Assembly: GCA_022482785.1 (NCBI GenBank)
Contig: JAKVON010000006.1
Coordinates: 62,001-126,000 of the forward strand
Direction: 5' to 3'
Length of the DNA: 64,000 nucleotides
Source of the DNA: Atopobiaceae bacterium
GTDB lineage: Bacteria; Actinomycetota; Coriobacteriia; Coriobacteriales; Atopobiaceae
Shown here: positions 26,365 to 34,920 of the stretch, piece by piece
Numbering within the stretch: position 1 is the stretch's first letter
How the letters are laid out: the number at the start of each line of letters is the position of its first letter
Position numbers and translations under genes: made by a program
Notes under the pieces: generated by a model
Told to the model about the DNA's origin: nothing
What the model saw: only the letters and a program-made list of their open reading frames with translations
Database searches by the model: none

Positions 26365-27046
26365 TCAGCCTCCGAGGAGCACGTTCGAGAGGCCCGTCGC
26401 CGTCCAGGTGAGGTAGGTCCCCAGGGGGTCGACGCGCAGGACGGTGGGAATCACGTAGAGGACGACCAGGAGGATCGGCATGGAGTAGGCCTGGACCTTG
26501 TAGTAGGCCATGCGGGCCTTCCCCGAGAGGAACGGCGAGATGATCGCCGAGCCGTCGAGCGGCGGCAGGGGGATGAGGTTGAAGAACATGAGGATGAGGT
26601 TCACGTAGACGTAGAGGTTGAGGAGATAGAGGATCCAGTAGAGGGTGACCTGCGACGCGGAGACGTACAGCGGCTCGACGGAGCGGAATATCGCGGCGCC
26701 CACGAGGGCCTGCAGCAGGTTCGAGGCCGGCCCGGCGAGCGCCACGAGCAGCTCGTCGCGACGGGGATGGCGCAGGTTGTTGGGGTTATAGGGCACGGGC
26801 TTCGCGAACGCGAAGACGGGGCCGCCCGCGATGGCCATGATGACGGGCAGGATGACCGAGCCAAAGGGGTCGAGGTGCCTTGGCCGGATTCAGGGTGAGC
26901 CGCCCCGCGTTCTTGGCGGTGTTGTCGCCGCACTTGTAGGCCACCCAGCCATGCGCGACCTCATGGAGCACCGCGGCGAACATGACGAGGGCAACCGGCA
27001 GGACGATGGACAGGATGCGGCCTGTGACGCTGGACGCAGAACTCAT
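26365..27046 (-). CDS. Site-2 protease family (M50) membrane metallopeptidase, one frameshift
   Basis: The corrected protein has 226 residues and about five membrane segments. The zinc motif HEVAH (AAVLHEVAHGWVA, about 27) is in the first frame up to LNPAK. Removal of one base at 26878-26880 continues as HLDPFGSVILPVIMAIAGGPVF, then NLIPLPPLDGSAI supplies the second active-site aspartate. It belongs to the short soluble-substrate-unknown group found beside scpAB. The start overlaps the small membrane protein stop as ATGA. Confidence 0.82.
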
Positions 27047-27384
27047 CGCGTGCTCCTCTCCGAGACGCCATAGCGAGGCGTGGGCCCCTTCGACCTTGCG
27101 GAACGCGCGGCGGCCCGCGAACAGAGCCAGTCTATAACGAACAAGGCGAGGCTCGCCAACGCGAAGTCGCCCCGGAAGGCCCCGTCGAGCGAGGTCTGGA
27201 TGACGAAGGAGCCCGAGAGGGGCGCGACGACGAGCTGCGAGAGCGCGTTGGTCGCCATCATCACGGGCGTGCGCGTCGGGCCGATGGCCAGGCAGAGCGC
27301 CACGACATCGGCGGCAAGCGCGATCGCCAGGATGCGGCAGGCGACGGCGACCGCCCTGAGGCCGAAGCTCGCCACCCTACTCAT
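27043..27384 (-). CDS. Small predicted membrane protein, function unknown
   Basis: The 113-residue protein is not recognised. Hydrophobic stretches at about 8-34 and 76-88 and a basic, Ser/Arg-rich C-terminal tail (about 89-113) suggest a membrane protein with a cytoplasmic tail. It starts inside the last codons of the ABC-F gene (8-base overlap) and its stop overlaps the site-2 protease start, so it is translationally coupled to both. This tight placement argues that it is a real gene. Confidence 0.65.
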   Translation of the reverse strand: MSRVASFGLRAVAVACRILAIALAADVVALCLAIGPTRTPVMMATNALSQLVVAPLSGSFVIQTSLDGAFRGDFALASLALFVIDWLCSRAAARSARSKGPTPRYGVSERSTR

Positions 27385-29406
27385 CGACGGCCTCCTCGAG
27401 GGCCGCGGAGAGCTCGAGCCACTCCTCCTCGAGGGAGGGAATGCGCTTCTTGAGCGCGTTGTACTCCTTCATGCAGGCATCGAAGCGTGCCGAGTCGGCA
27501 TAGAGCTCCTCGGTTGCCATGAGGGCCATGAGCTCGTCGTAGCGCGCGCGTGCGGGCTCGAGGGCGGCCTCCACCTGCCGAAGGCGCTTGCGCGTCGAGC
27601 GCAGGCGGCGGTTGGCGGCGTTCCTGGCCTCGGCCTCGGCGCGGCGCTGCTCCTTGGTCTTAACGTTCCTCCCCTGTGCTGCCGACGACGCCGAGGGGGC
27701 GTCGGGCGAGGCGGGGAGAGGGGCGAGGCGCACGGGTCGCTCCTCCACGGCCGGGGCGGCGGGCTTGGCGGAGGCCCCCTGCGCCCTCTGGGCGAGCTCC
27801 TCGCGCTTGAAGAGGTAGTAGTCGTAGTCGCCGTCGTAGACGGTGACCGTTCCCGTCGCGGACGTCGATGACCTTCGTCGCGAGGGCGCGGACGAGGTGC
27901 TCGTCGTGGCTGACGAGGACGATGGTGCCCTTGAACGTCACGAGCGCGCGTTCGAGGACGTCGACCGAGTCGATGTCCAGGTGGTTCGTCGGCTCGTCGA
28001 GGCAGAGGAGCGGCTCGGGCGCGACGAGCATCTTGGCCAGGGCGAGTCGCGCCCGCTCCCCCCCGGAGAGCACCGCCACCCTCTTCTCGACGTCGTCGCC
28101 GTGGAAGAGGAACGCGCCGAGGAGCCTGCGCTCGTCCGAGGTGGTCCAACCTGCTGCCGACTGGTCCATCTCGGCGAGCACGGTGTTCCCCTCGTTCAGG
28201 GTCTCGAGCTGGTGCTGGGCGTAGTATGCCGTGCCCACGTCCTTGCCGAGCTCGATGGTGCCCCTCGTCGGCTGCTCGATGCCCAGGAGGAGCTTCATCA
28301 GGGTCGACTTGCCTGCGCCGTTGGGCCCCACCAACGCGACGTGGTCGCCGCGGTAGAGGGTGAGGTCGACGTCGTCGTAGACCACCTGCTCGCCGAAGGA
28401 CTTCGCCACGTGGCTCACGTCTATGACCATGTCGCCCGTGCGCGGCGGCTCCGGGAACCGGAAGGTGACCTTCTTCGACTGCTCTGGCAGGACCACAAGC
28501 TCGTCGCGGATGGCCTCCACCTTCCTGATCCTCTCCTGCACCTGGCGCGCCTTCGTGGGCTTGTAGCGGAAGCGCTCGATGAAGACCTCCATGTGCTGGA
28601 TGTCGCGTTCCTGCGCGGCGCGCTTCGCCCTGAGCTGCTCGAGGTTGTCCTCGCGCTGATGCAGGTAGCTCGAGTAGTTGCCCACGTAGGTGGTGAGCCT
28701 GCGGTTCTCGAGGGCGGCGACGTGGGAGACGCAGGAGTCCATGAAGGCGCGATCATGGCTCACGAGCAGGACGGCGCCGTCATAGGTCGAGATGAAGCCC
28801 CTCGAGCCACTGGACGCTCTCGAGGTCGAGGTGGTTCGTCGGCTCGTCGAGGAGGAGGAGGTCGGGATGGCGCAGGAGCAGCTTCGACAGGGCGATGCGC
28901 ATCTGCCAGCCGCCCGAGAAGTCCTTGGCGGGCTTGTCGAGGTCGGAGACGGGGAAGCCGAGGCCGCAGAGAATCGCCCGCGCCCGGCTCTCGAGCTCGT
29001 AGCCGCCAGCGTGCTCGAAGCGGTCCTGGGCGCGCCCGTACTCCTCGAGGAGAGGCTCGAGCTCGCCCTCGTCGGAGGTTATCGAGATGAGGTTCTCGAG
29101 GTCGTGGATGCGTGCCCCCAGGCGCTTTATCTCGGTCGCGGAGTCCATGACCTCGCCGAGCGCGCTCCTGCGGCCCGAGAGCTTGGTCTCCTGCTCGAGG
29201 TATCCAATCGAGGTGCCCTTGGCGAAGCTGATGGTGCCCTCGTCCGAGGTCTCGGTGCCCATGATGATCTTGAGCAGCGTCGTCTTGCCGGCGCCGTTGG
29301 GGCCGACGAGGGCCCAGCGCTCGCCAGCGTTGAGCTGGAGCGTCGCGAGCGAGTAGAGGGTCCTGCCGCCGAACGACTTCGATATCTTGTCTGCGAGGAG
29401 AATCAA
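27377..29406 (-). CDS. ABC-F family ATPase with C-terminal coiled coil, two frameshifts
   Basis: The first ABC domain ([29 protein letters not shown]) is in one frame up to WLEG. Removing one G at 28798-28801 continues as [18 protein letters not shown]. The linker arm, second ABC domain ([32 protein letters not shown]) and [10 protein letters not shown] follow. Removing one A at 27850-27851 continues as [21 protein letters not shown] and a C-terminal coiled coil. Corrected length is 675 residues. It probably acts on the ribosome. It heads a coupled unit with the small membrane protein and site-2 protease. Confidence 0.85.
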
Positions 29407-29409
29407 AGG

Positions 29410-29781
29410 CTAGTCCTGTACGAGATGGACCGCGAAGCCGCCGAGGTCCTGGGCGAAGTAGATGAGGTGGGTGGTGCCGTCAGGATTGCGAACGCGGGAA
29501 TCCTCGAGAAACGCGTGGCCGTGCCCTGCGAACCAGCGCTCGGCGGCGTCGATGTCGTCGACGGCGAATCCGATGTGGCCCCTCTCCCCTCTTCCCGAGC
29601 CCTTCATGACCTCGACCTCGGACCCGGCGAAGAAGGAGACGGGCGTCTCGGCCTTCGCGAGGCCGAGGAACGCGAAGGAATCGGCGAGGGACGAGGCCTC
29701 CTCCGGCGTGCCGCCGTTGATTCCGACGTGTGCCAGACGAAGGCCGAACAGCTCCTGGGGGCTTTCCTGTGGTGCGCTCAT
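29410..29781 (-). CDS. VOC (glyoxalase/bleomycin-resistance) superfamily protein
   Basis: The 123-residue protein has two beta-alpha-beta-beta-beta modules. LRLAHVGINGG near the N-terminus and GHIGFAVDDIDAAERWF in the middle are typical, with candidate metal ligands His17 and the His of RGHIGF, and the C-terminal GGFAVHLVQ. The substrate cannot be inferred. The stop lies 3 bases before the ABC-F start, so they probably share a transcript. Confidence 0.8.
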   Translation of the reverse strand: MSAPQESPQELFGLRLAHVGINGGTPEEASSLADSFAFLGLAKAETPVSFFAGSEVEVMKGSGRGERGHIGFAVDDIDAAERWFAGHGHAFLEDSRVRNPDGTTHLIYFAQDLGGFAVHLVQD

Positions 29782-29833
29782 GAGATGGTCCTCCTCGGAC
29801 GCATGGCGTGACGTATCGACTTTTTCCGTATCC

Positions 29834-29839
29834 AGTATA
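29834..29839 (-). promoter_or_regulatory. Candidate -10 element upstream of the VOC/ABC-F unit
   Basis: TATACT (5 of 6) lies 53 bases before the VOC start. No good -35 is visible. Confidence 0.4.
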
Positions 29840-29890
29840 GGGGTGAGCGCGGCGGCCGTTTTCGCGGTCTCGTGTTGCCTATGAAATCTC

Positions 29891-29921
29891 TTGCGTGTCA
29901 GAGGGGCTGCCGTGTTAGAAT
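29891..29921 (+). promoter_or_regulatory. Candidate promoter of tRNA-Val
   Basis: TTGCGT and TAGAAT are separated by 19 bases, about 30 bases before the tRNA. The spacer is longer than ideal. Confidence 0.35.
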
Positions 29922-29951
29922 GTCACCCGTCGCGCGCAGCGCGGCGTGGCC

Positions 29952-30026
29952 GGGCGATTGGCTCAGGGGTAGAGCACATCCTTCACACGGATGGGGTCGC
30001 TGGTTCAAATCCAGCATCGCCCACCA
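29952..30026 (+). tRNA. tRNA-Val (anticodon CAC), CCA encoded
   Basis: The cloverleaf is complete: acceptor GGGCGAT/ATCGCCC, D arm GCTC/GAGC, anticodon stem CATCC/GGATG with loop TTCACAC, T arm GCTGG/CCAGC with TTCAAAT, and encoded CCA. It is the only tRNA on the plus strand here. Confidence 0.94.
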
Positions 30027-30035
30027 ACAGAAATT

Positions 30036-30074
30036 ATGGCCTCCACCTGCGGATATGCAGTGGAGGCCATTTTG
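30036..30074 (+). terminator. Terminator after tRNA-Val
   Basis: A 14-bp stem with one bulged C (30036-30050 with 30057-30070) and loop GGATAT is followed by TTTTGC, 9 bases after the tRNA. Confidence 0.8.
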
Positions 30075-30120
30075 CTCCTCTTGGGTCGGGGCTTGTGACG
30101 CGACCTTTGCCGCTGAAGGA

Positions 30121-30160
30121 TGCGATCAGTACCACAAGGGTGCGACCAGTACCACAAGGG
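30121..30160 (+). repeat. Tandem pair of 20-bp repeats
   Basis: Two adjacent 20-base units, TGCGAYCAGTACCACAAGGG, differ at one base. A third diverged copy lies inverted at 30210-30229. They are in the non-coding gap between the convergent tRNA-Val and tRNA-Ala terminators. Confidence 0.85.
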
Positions 30161-30209
30161 GCTGATGACGACCTGCGGTTTTGTCCCTCGGGAGGTCGCC
30201 TCACTCGCA

Positions 30210-30229
30210 CTTTCGTGGTACTGATTGCA
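30210..30229 (-). repeat. Inverted third copy of the 20-bp repeat
   Basis: The reverse complement reads TGCAATCAGTACCACGAAAG, identical at 16 of 20 positions to the tandem units, including ATCAGTACCAC. With the second tandem copy it can form a long imperfect stem enclosing a second 6-bp stem (CGACCT/AGGTCG). It may be a miniature inverted-repeat remnant or a structured RNA. Confidence 0.7.
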
Positions 30230-30281
30230 TTCTCGGGTCTCCGCACGGCGGGCGCCCACAGCCCCTCCGGCCCGCGGCAAG

Positions 30282-30308
30282 AAAAAAGGAGCCCGCGATG
30301 CGGGCTCC
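30282..30308 (-). terminator. Terminator after tRNA-Ala
   Basis: A 9-bp stem GGAGCCCGC/GCGGGCTCC with a 3-base loop is followed by TTTTTT on the minus strand. Confidence 0.9.
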
Positions 30309-30317
30309 CGTTACCTT

Positions 30318-30393
30318 TGGTGGAGAATAGGGGGTTCGAACCCCTGACCTCGTGACTGCCAGTCACGCGCTCTCCCAGCTGAGCTAATTCCCC
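30318..30393 (-). tRNA. tRNA-Ala (anticodon GGC), CCA encoded
   Basis: Acceptor GGGGAAT/ATTCTCC contains the G3-U70 wobble pair, the alanine identity element. D arm GCTC/GAGC, anticodon stem CGTGA/TCACG with loop CTGGCAG, T arm AGGGG/CCCCT with TTCGAAC, CCA encoded. Confidence 0.94.
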
Positions 30394-30496
30394 TTGCGTC
30401 TTGCGGGAACTATGGTACCAAAGATGGGCGTGGGGTCAAGAACGAATCGCGACAGGAAGATTTCTCCATCTGAGGCGGCCGCGACGGCGCGAGCCG

Positions 30497-30527
30497 AGAA
30501 AGCCCCCGCCGCGCATGCGACGGGGGC
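30497..30527 (-). terminator. Terminator after the CAT-anticodon tRNA
   Basis: An 11-bp stem with one G-T pair (30502-30512 with 30517-30527) and a 4-base loop is followed by TTTCTC on the minus strand. Confidence 0.75.
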
Positions 30528-30540
30528 CGTTCGAATCGGG

Positions 30541-30613
30541 TGGGCCTGGTAGGGTTCGAACCTACGATCAAAGGATTATGAGTCCCCTGCGCTGACCGCT
30601 GCGCCACAGGCCC
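30541..30613 (-). tRNA. tRNA with CAT anticodon (elongator Met, or Ile2), CCA not encoded
   Basis: Acceptor GGGCCTG/CAGGCCC, D arm GCGC/GCGC, anticodon stem GGGGA/TCCTT (two G-T pairs) with loop CTCATAA, T arm GTAGG/CCTAC with TTCGAAC. The three bases after the discriminator are CCC, so CCA is added post-transcriptionally, unlike the other tRNAs in this window. It lacks the initiator C1-A72 mismatch, so it is not tRNA-fMet. Elongator Met and the lysidine-modified Ile2 tRNA cannot be separated here. Confidence 0.85.
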
Positions 30614-30631
30614 GAATGCGCCTCTACCCTA

Positions 30632-32377
30632 TCAGAAGGACGGGGTCTCGTCCACGGCCTCCGCACGCGCGGCAGAGACGGTCGCGGACATCCCTTCCAC
30701 GACGGAGTCGATGGGGACTTCCGTTCGCGTTCCCGCGGCACGGTCCTTGACCTCGCAGACGCCGCCCTTCACCCCGCGCTTGCCCACGACCACCTGATAG
30801 GGGAAGCCCATGAGGTCCGCGTCGTTGAACTTGACCCCAGGCCGCTCCTTGCGGTCGTCGACCACGACCTCGACCCCTGCCTGGGCGAGGCCCTCGGCGA
30901 TCTTCTTCGCCACGGGCCAGACGAGGTCGTCGCCCACGTCGAGGGGAATGACCTCCACCTCGTAGGGCGCGACGGAGACGGGCCACGAAATGCCGTGCTC
31001 GTCGTTGTGCTGCTCGACGACAGCCGCGAGGGTCCGGGAGACGCCGATGCCGTAGCAGCCCATGAGGAAGGGCCGCTCGACGCCGTTCTCGTCGGCGAAG
31101 GTGGCCCCCAGGGCCTCGGAGTACTTCGTCCCAAGCTGGAACACCTGGCTCACCTCGATGCCGCGGGCCGCGTGCAGGGGCTTCCCGCAGACGGGACAGA
31201 GGTCTCCCTCCCGCGCCGTCACCAGATCGAGCCACTCCCCTATCTCGAAGTCTCTGCCCGGCTTTGCGCCGACGACGTGCCATCCGTCGTCGTTCGCCCC
31301 CACGAGCCAGCTCTGCGAGGCCTCGAGGGAGACGTCTGCGACGAGACGAACGCCGTCGGGAAGGCCGATGGGCCCGATGAAGCCCTTGACGAGGCCATAA
31401 GCGAGCAGCTCGTCGTCTCCCATGAGATGGTAGGCGCCAAAGGCATGCTCGGCCTTCACCTCGTTCAGGTCGTGGTCCCCTGGGATGACGGCGACGACCG
31501 GCCTTCCGTCCCCGTCGACGAGGGCCATCGCCTTGCGCGTGGCGGAGGGGTCGATGCCGAAGAAGGCGGAGACGTCCTCGATGGTCCCGATGTTCGGGGT
31601 CGCCACGCGCTTCGGGGAGGAATCGTCCTCGGGACCCTCTGGCACGCGGAGGGTGACCCGAGCGGCCTCGACGTCCGCAGCGAAGCCGCAGTCGCACCAG
31701 ACCAGCCCGGCCTCGCCTGCGTCGGCAAGCGCCATGAACTCGACGGAGGAGTCGCCGCCGATCTGCCCCACGTCCGCGACGACGGGCAGCGCCTTGAGGC
31801 CGCAGCGCTCGCAGATGCGGGCATAGGCTGCCTTCATGGCGTCGTAGGTCTCCTGGAGCGAGGCCTGGTCTGCGTTGAAGGAATAGCCGTCCTTCATGAT
31901 GAACTCGCGGCCCCGCATGAGGCCGAACCGGGGGCGCATCTCGTCGCGGAACTTCGTCTGGATCTGGTAGAGGGTGACGGGGAGCTGCTTGTAGCTCCTG
32001 AGCTCGTTGCGGACGAGGTCGGTCACCGTCTCCTCGTGGGTGGGCCCGAGGCAGAACTCGCGCTCGTGGCGGTCCTTGATCCGCATGAGCTCGGGTCCAT
32101 AGGCATCCCATCGGCCGGACTCATGCCAGAGCTCGCCGGGGGTGAGGATCGGCAGGAGCATCTCCTGCGCGCCCGTGGCGTCCATCTCCTCGCGCACGAT
32201 GCGCTCGATCTTCCTGAGCGAGCGCCAGGCGAGCGGCAGGTAGCTGTACACGCCGGAGGCGCACTTGCGAATCATGCCGGCCCGAAGCAGGAGCCTGTGG
32301 CTCGCGAGCTCGGCCTCCGAAGGGTCCTCCTTGAGGGTCGGCGCGTAGAGCCGGCTCATCCTCTGGTACTTCTCCAC
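30632..32377 (-). CDS. proS: Prolyl-tRNA synthetase, bacterial type with editing insertion
   Basis: The 581-residue class II synthetase shows motif 2 around GLMRGREFIMKDGYSF and motif 3 at MGCYGIGVSRTLAAV. The INS editing domain lies between them (about 225-400), and a C-terminal anticodon-binding domain with FNDADLMGFPYQVVVG follows. The GTG at 32377 is chosen because AAGGAG lies 7 bases upstream; an ATG six codons later lacks such a site. It closes the rseP-ispG-proS run. Confidence 0.95.
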   Translation of the reverse strand: MEKYQRMSRLYAPTLKEDPSEAELASHRLLLRAGMIRKCASGVYSYLPLAWRSLRKIERIVREEMDATGAQEMLLPILTPGELWHESGRWDAYGPELMRIKDRHEREFCLGPTHEETVTDLVRNELRSYKQLPVTLYQIQTKFRDEMRPRFGLMRGREFIMKDGYSFNADQASLQETYDAMKAAYARICERCGLKALPVVADVGQIGGDSSVEFMALADAGEAGLVWCDCGFAADVEAARVTLRVPEGPEDDSSPKRVATPNIGTIEDVSAFFGIDPSATRKAMALVDGDGRPVVAVIPGDHDLNEVKAEHAFGAYHLMGDDELLAYGLVKGFIGPIGLPDGVRLVADVSLEASQSWLVGANDDGWHVVGAKPGRDFEIGEWLDLVTAREGDLCPVCGKPLHAARGIEVSQVFQLGTKYSEALGATFADENGVERPFLMGCYGIGVSRTLAAVVEQHNDEHGISWPVSVAPYEVEVIPLDVGDDLVWPVAKKIAEGLAQAGVEVVVDDRKERPGVKFNDADLMGFPYQVVVGKRGVKGGVCEVKDRAAGTRTEVPIDSVVEGMSATVSAARAEAVDETPSF

Positions 32378-32433
32378 GATTGAACTCCTTGCTGTCCGTC
32401 ACACATACGGTGCACCATGTTACGCCTTGTGCC

Positions 32434-33540
32434 TCAGTCGAGTCGGGCTATCTCCTCGAAGAGGGCGTCGATGATGTCTGCCTCCGCGACCTTGCGGACG
32501 GTCTCGCCGCCCTTGAAGATGAGCCCCTGCCCCCTTCCGCAGGCGACCCCGATGTCGGCGCCGCGGGCCTCGCCCGGCCCGTTGACGACGCATCCCATGA
32601 CGGCGACGGTGATGGGCTTGTCGAGGGTCGCCATCCTCCGCGTCACCTCGTCGGCGATGGAGACGAGGTCGACCTCGGTCCTGCCGCAGGTCGGGCAGGA
32701 CACGATCTCCGGGGTGCGACGACGCATGCCGAGCGCGGAGAGCAGCTCCCAGGCGACCACGGGCTCCTCGGCCGGGTCTGCCGTGAGCGAGACGCGGATG
32801 GTGTCGCCTATGCCCTCGGCAAGCAGGATGCCGAGGCCGCACGCGCTCTTGACGGTTCCCTGGCGCAGCGTTCCCGCCTCGGTGACGCCGAGGTGGAGCG
32901 GGATCGTGGGGAGCTCGCGCGAGAGGAGGCGGTTCGTCTCGAGGGTCGTCGGAACGTCGTGGGCCTTGGCCGAGAGGACGATGTCGGAAAAGCCGCGCTC
33001 CTCGAAATGCCTCACGAACGAGACGGCGGAGAGGGCGAGCTTCTCGGGATGGGAGAGGTCCTCGCGCGCGTCCACCCCCTTGTCGAGCGAGCCCGCGTTC
33101 ACGCCGATGCGTATGGGGACGCCCGCGGAGCCTGCGGCATCGATGACGGCATCCACCCGCTCGAAGCTGCCGATGTTCCCGGGATTGATGCGGACGGCGG
33201 CCGCCCCGGCGGCGATTGCCCCGCAGGCCAGCTCGTGGTCGAAGTGGATGTCCGCGACGACGGGAAGCGGTGAGGACGAGACGATGGAGCCGAAGGCGGA
33301 GAGGGCCTCCCTCGTGGGGACCGTGACGCGAACGATCTCGCATCCGACGTCGGCGAGGCGCCCTATCTGGCCAAGGGTCGCGGCGACGTCGGTGGTCCTC
33401 GTGTTGGTCATCGACTGCACGGCCACGGGGGCCCCGGCGCCAATGGGCACGCCTCCCACCTCGACGCGCCTCGTAAGGGTGCGAGGCAAGGGATTCGACC
33501 TGGCCTCGGCCGCGCGAAGGTCTGGCATGCCGTCGTTCAT
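32434..33540 (-). CDS. ispG: (E)-4-hydroxy-3-methylbut-2-enyl-diphosphate synthase
   Basis: The 368-residue Fe-S enzyme catalyses the penultimate MEP-pathway step. An N-terminal TIM barrel (VQSMTNTRTTD, VRINPGNIG) is followed by the cluster domain with SCPTCGR and GCVVNGPGE. It lies 8 bases downstream of rseP, next to dxr in the same operon. Confidence 0.95.
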   Translation of the reverse strand: MNDGMPDLRAAEARSNPLPRTLTRRVEVGGVPIGAGAPVAVQSMTNTRTTDVAATLGQIGRLADVGCEIVRVTVPTREALSAFGSIVSSSPLPVVADIHFDHELACGAIAAGAAAVRINPGNIGSFERVDAVIDAAGSAGVPIRIGVNAGSLDKGVDAREDLSHPEKLALSAVSFVRHFEERGFSDIVLSAKAHDVPTTLETNRLLSRELPTIPLHLGVTEAGTLRQGTVKSACGLGILLAEGIGDTIRVSLTADPAEEPVVAWELLSALGMRRRTPEIVSCPTCGRTEVDLVSIADEVTRRMATLDKPITVAVMGCVVNGPGEARGADIGVACGRGQGLIFKGGETVRKVAEADIIDALFEEIARLD

Positions 33541-33548
33541 GGGAGCTC

Positions 33549-34920
33549 CTATCCCGTGATGATCCTGAGGACGTCGAGCCTCAGGACGTATACGAAGAGG
33601 CCGAGGAAGAGCGCCACCCCCACATAGCTCACGATCGCCTGCGCCCGCATCGAGAGCTGGCGGCGCATGAGGGCCTGCACGACCTCTATCACGATCTTGC
33701 CGCCATCGAGGGGCGGGATGGGAAGGAGGTTCATGAGGCCCAGGGAGAGCGAGATGAGCGCCGCGAGGTAGGAGAAGTCGGCGGGCCCGGACTGCGCCGC
33801 CTGGCTCGCCATGACGGAGATGCCGACGACGGAGGTCGAGTTGTTCATGACCTCGACGGTGTGCTGGGGCTCGATCAGCTTCACCACGTAGCCTGCCATC
33901 TCGCCGACGTAGTCCAAGGCGACTCTGAGGCCCGTGACGGGGTCGACGTGGCGGATCTCGCTCTCCTGGGTCACGCCGAAGTAGCTCGGGGGCTCGGATG
34001 CGTCCACGGCGACGTGCCGTGTCACCTCCGTGCCGTCATGCGCATAGGTGACGTCGAAGCCATCCGTCTTGAGGGCCGCCTCGAGCTGCGTGGCGATGTC
34101 GGACCACGTGCTCACCGGCACGCCGCCGATGGACTCGATCGCGTCGCCGGCGACGAGGCCCGCCTGCTCGGCGAGGGACCCCTGGGTGACCTCGGCCACC
34201 GTCGTCGTGTTGGTGCCCGTCCGGACCCCCTCGACGCCCAGGACGGCAACGATGAGTGCCATGCCGAGCACGATGTTCACGGCAACGCCGGCAGCCAGCG
34301 TGACGACCCTCTTCCAGAAGCACAGGCCCACGTAGACGTGGGAGCGCTCCTGCGGCATAGAGCTCGTCGTCGGACAGGGCGAGCTCGCGTGCCTGTCCCT
34401 CGGCGTTCGAGCCGGCAGCCTCGAGGTCATGGCCGCGGTCGTAGACGGTGAGCAGGCTCGCGTCGCGCGCGGGCGCGACGAAGGTCTCGGGGTAGTAGCG
34501 CTGCGAGGGCCTCTCGCCCTTCTCGGGGTCATAGAAGGGCTTGGCGCTCGCCCAGTCGGAGAGGCACACGAGCAGGTTCTGAGCGCGCTCCTCGTCACAG
34601 CCGAGCTCCGAGGCCAGCTCCTGGGAGGTGATTCGGCCCCGCCTCGTGAGGAGGCCGAGGGCCTTGGGAAGGAGCTCGTCGGCATCGCCCTCCATGCCGC
34701 ATATGCGGTTGTACCCGCCGATGAGGACGGGCGTGATGCCGATCTCGGTGCCGTAGCTCCTGCTCGTGAACGAGAGCCTCCAGGGACACGGGAGCCCCAG
34801 GAAGAACTCGGTCACCCGGACCCCGAAGGCCCGCGAGGCGAGGAAGTGGCCTCCCTCGTGGACGAACACGAGGGCCGAGAGGAGGAGGAGCCCCCAGAAG
34901 ACTGCCGAGAGGGCCTCCAT
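33549..34920 (-). CDS. rseP: RIP metalloprotease RseP-like with large cytoplasmic insertion, one frameshift
   Basis: The corrected length is 456 residues. Zinc motif HEGGH (21-25) lies in the first membrane segment, a PDZ domain follows (about 235-320), and MNLLPIPPLDGG supplies the second active-site motif near the C-terminus. Between GGY (about 70) and the second membrane helix is an unusual insertion of about 110 residues with a winged-helix-like part (RGRITSQELASELG). One extra base at 34349-34350 separates LYAAG from ERSHVYVGLCFWKRVV; its removal restores the frame. The ATG overlaps the dxr stop as TGATG. Confidence 0.85.

Noticed and set aside
25537-29406. Programmed ribosomal frameshifting or true pseudogenes
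   Set aside because: There are too many sites without slippery heptamers or stimulatory structures, and no substitutional decay is visible; sequencing indels are simpler.
30121-30229. CRISPR array
   Set aside because: Only two adjacent units without spacers and one inverted copy, and no cas genes nearby.
29952-30613. tRNA cluster as an integration site of a mobile element
   Set aside because: No integrase, no direct repeats of tRNA 3' ends, and housekeeping genes on both sides.
32378-32433. T-box or other leader before proS
   Set aside because: Only 56 bases separate ispG and proS, with a plain ribosome site.
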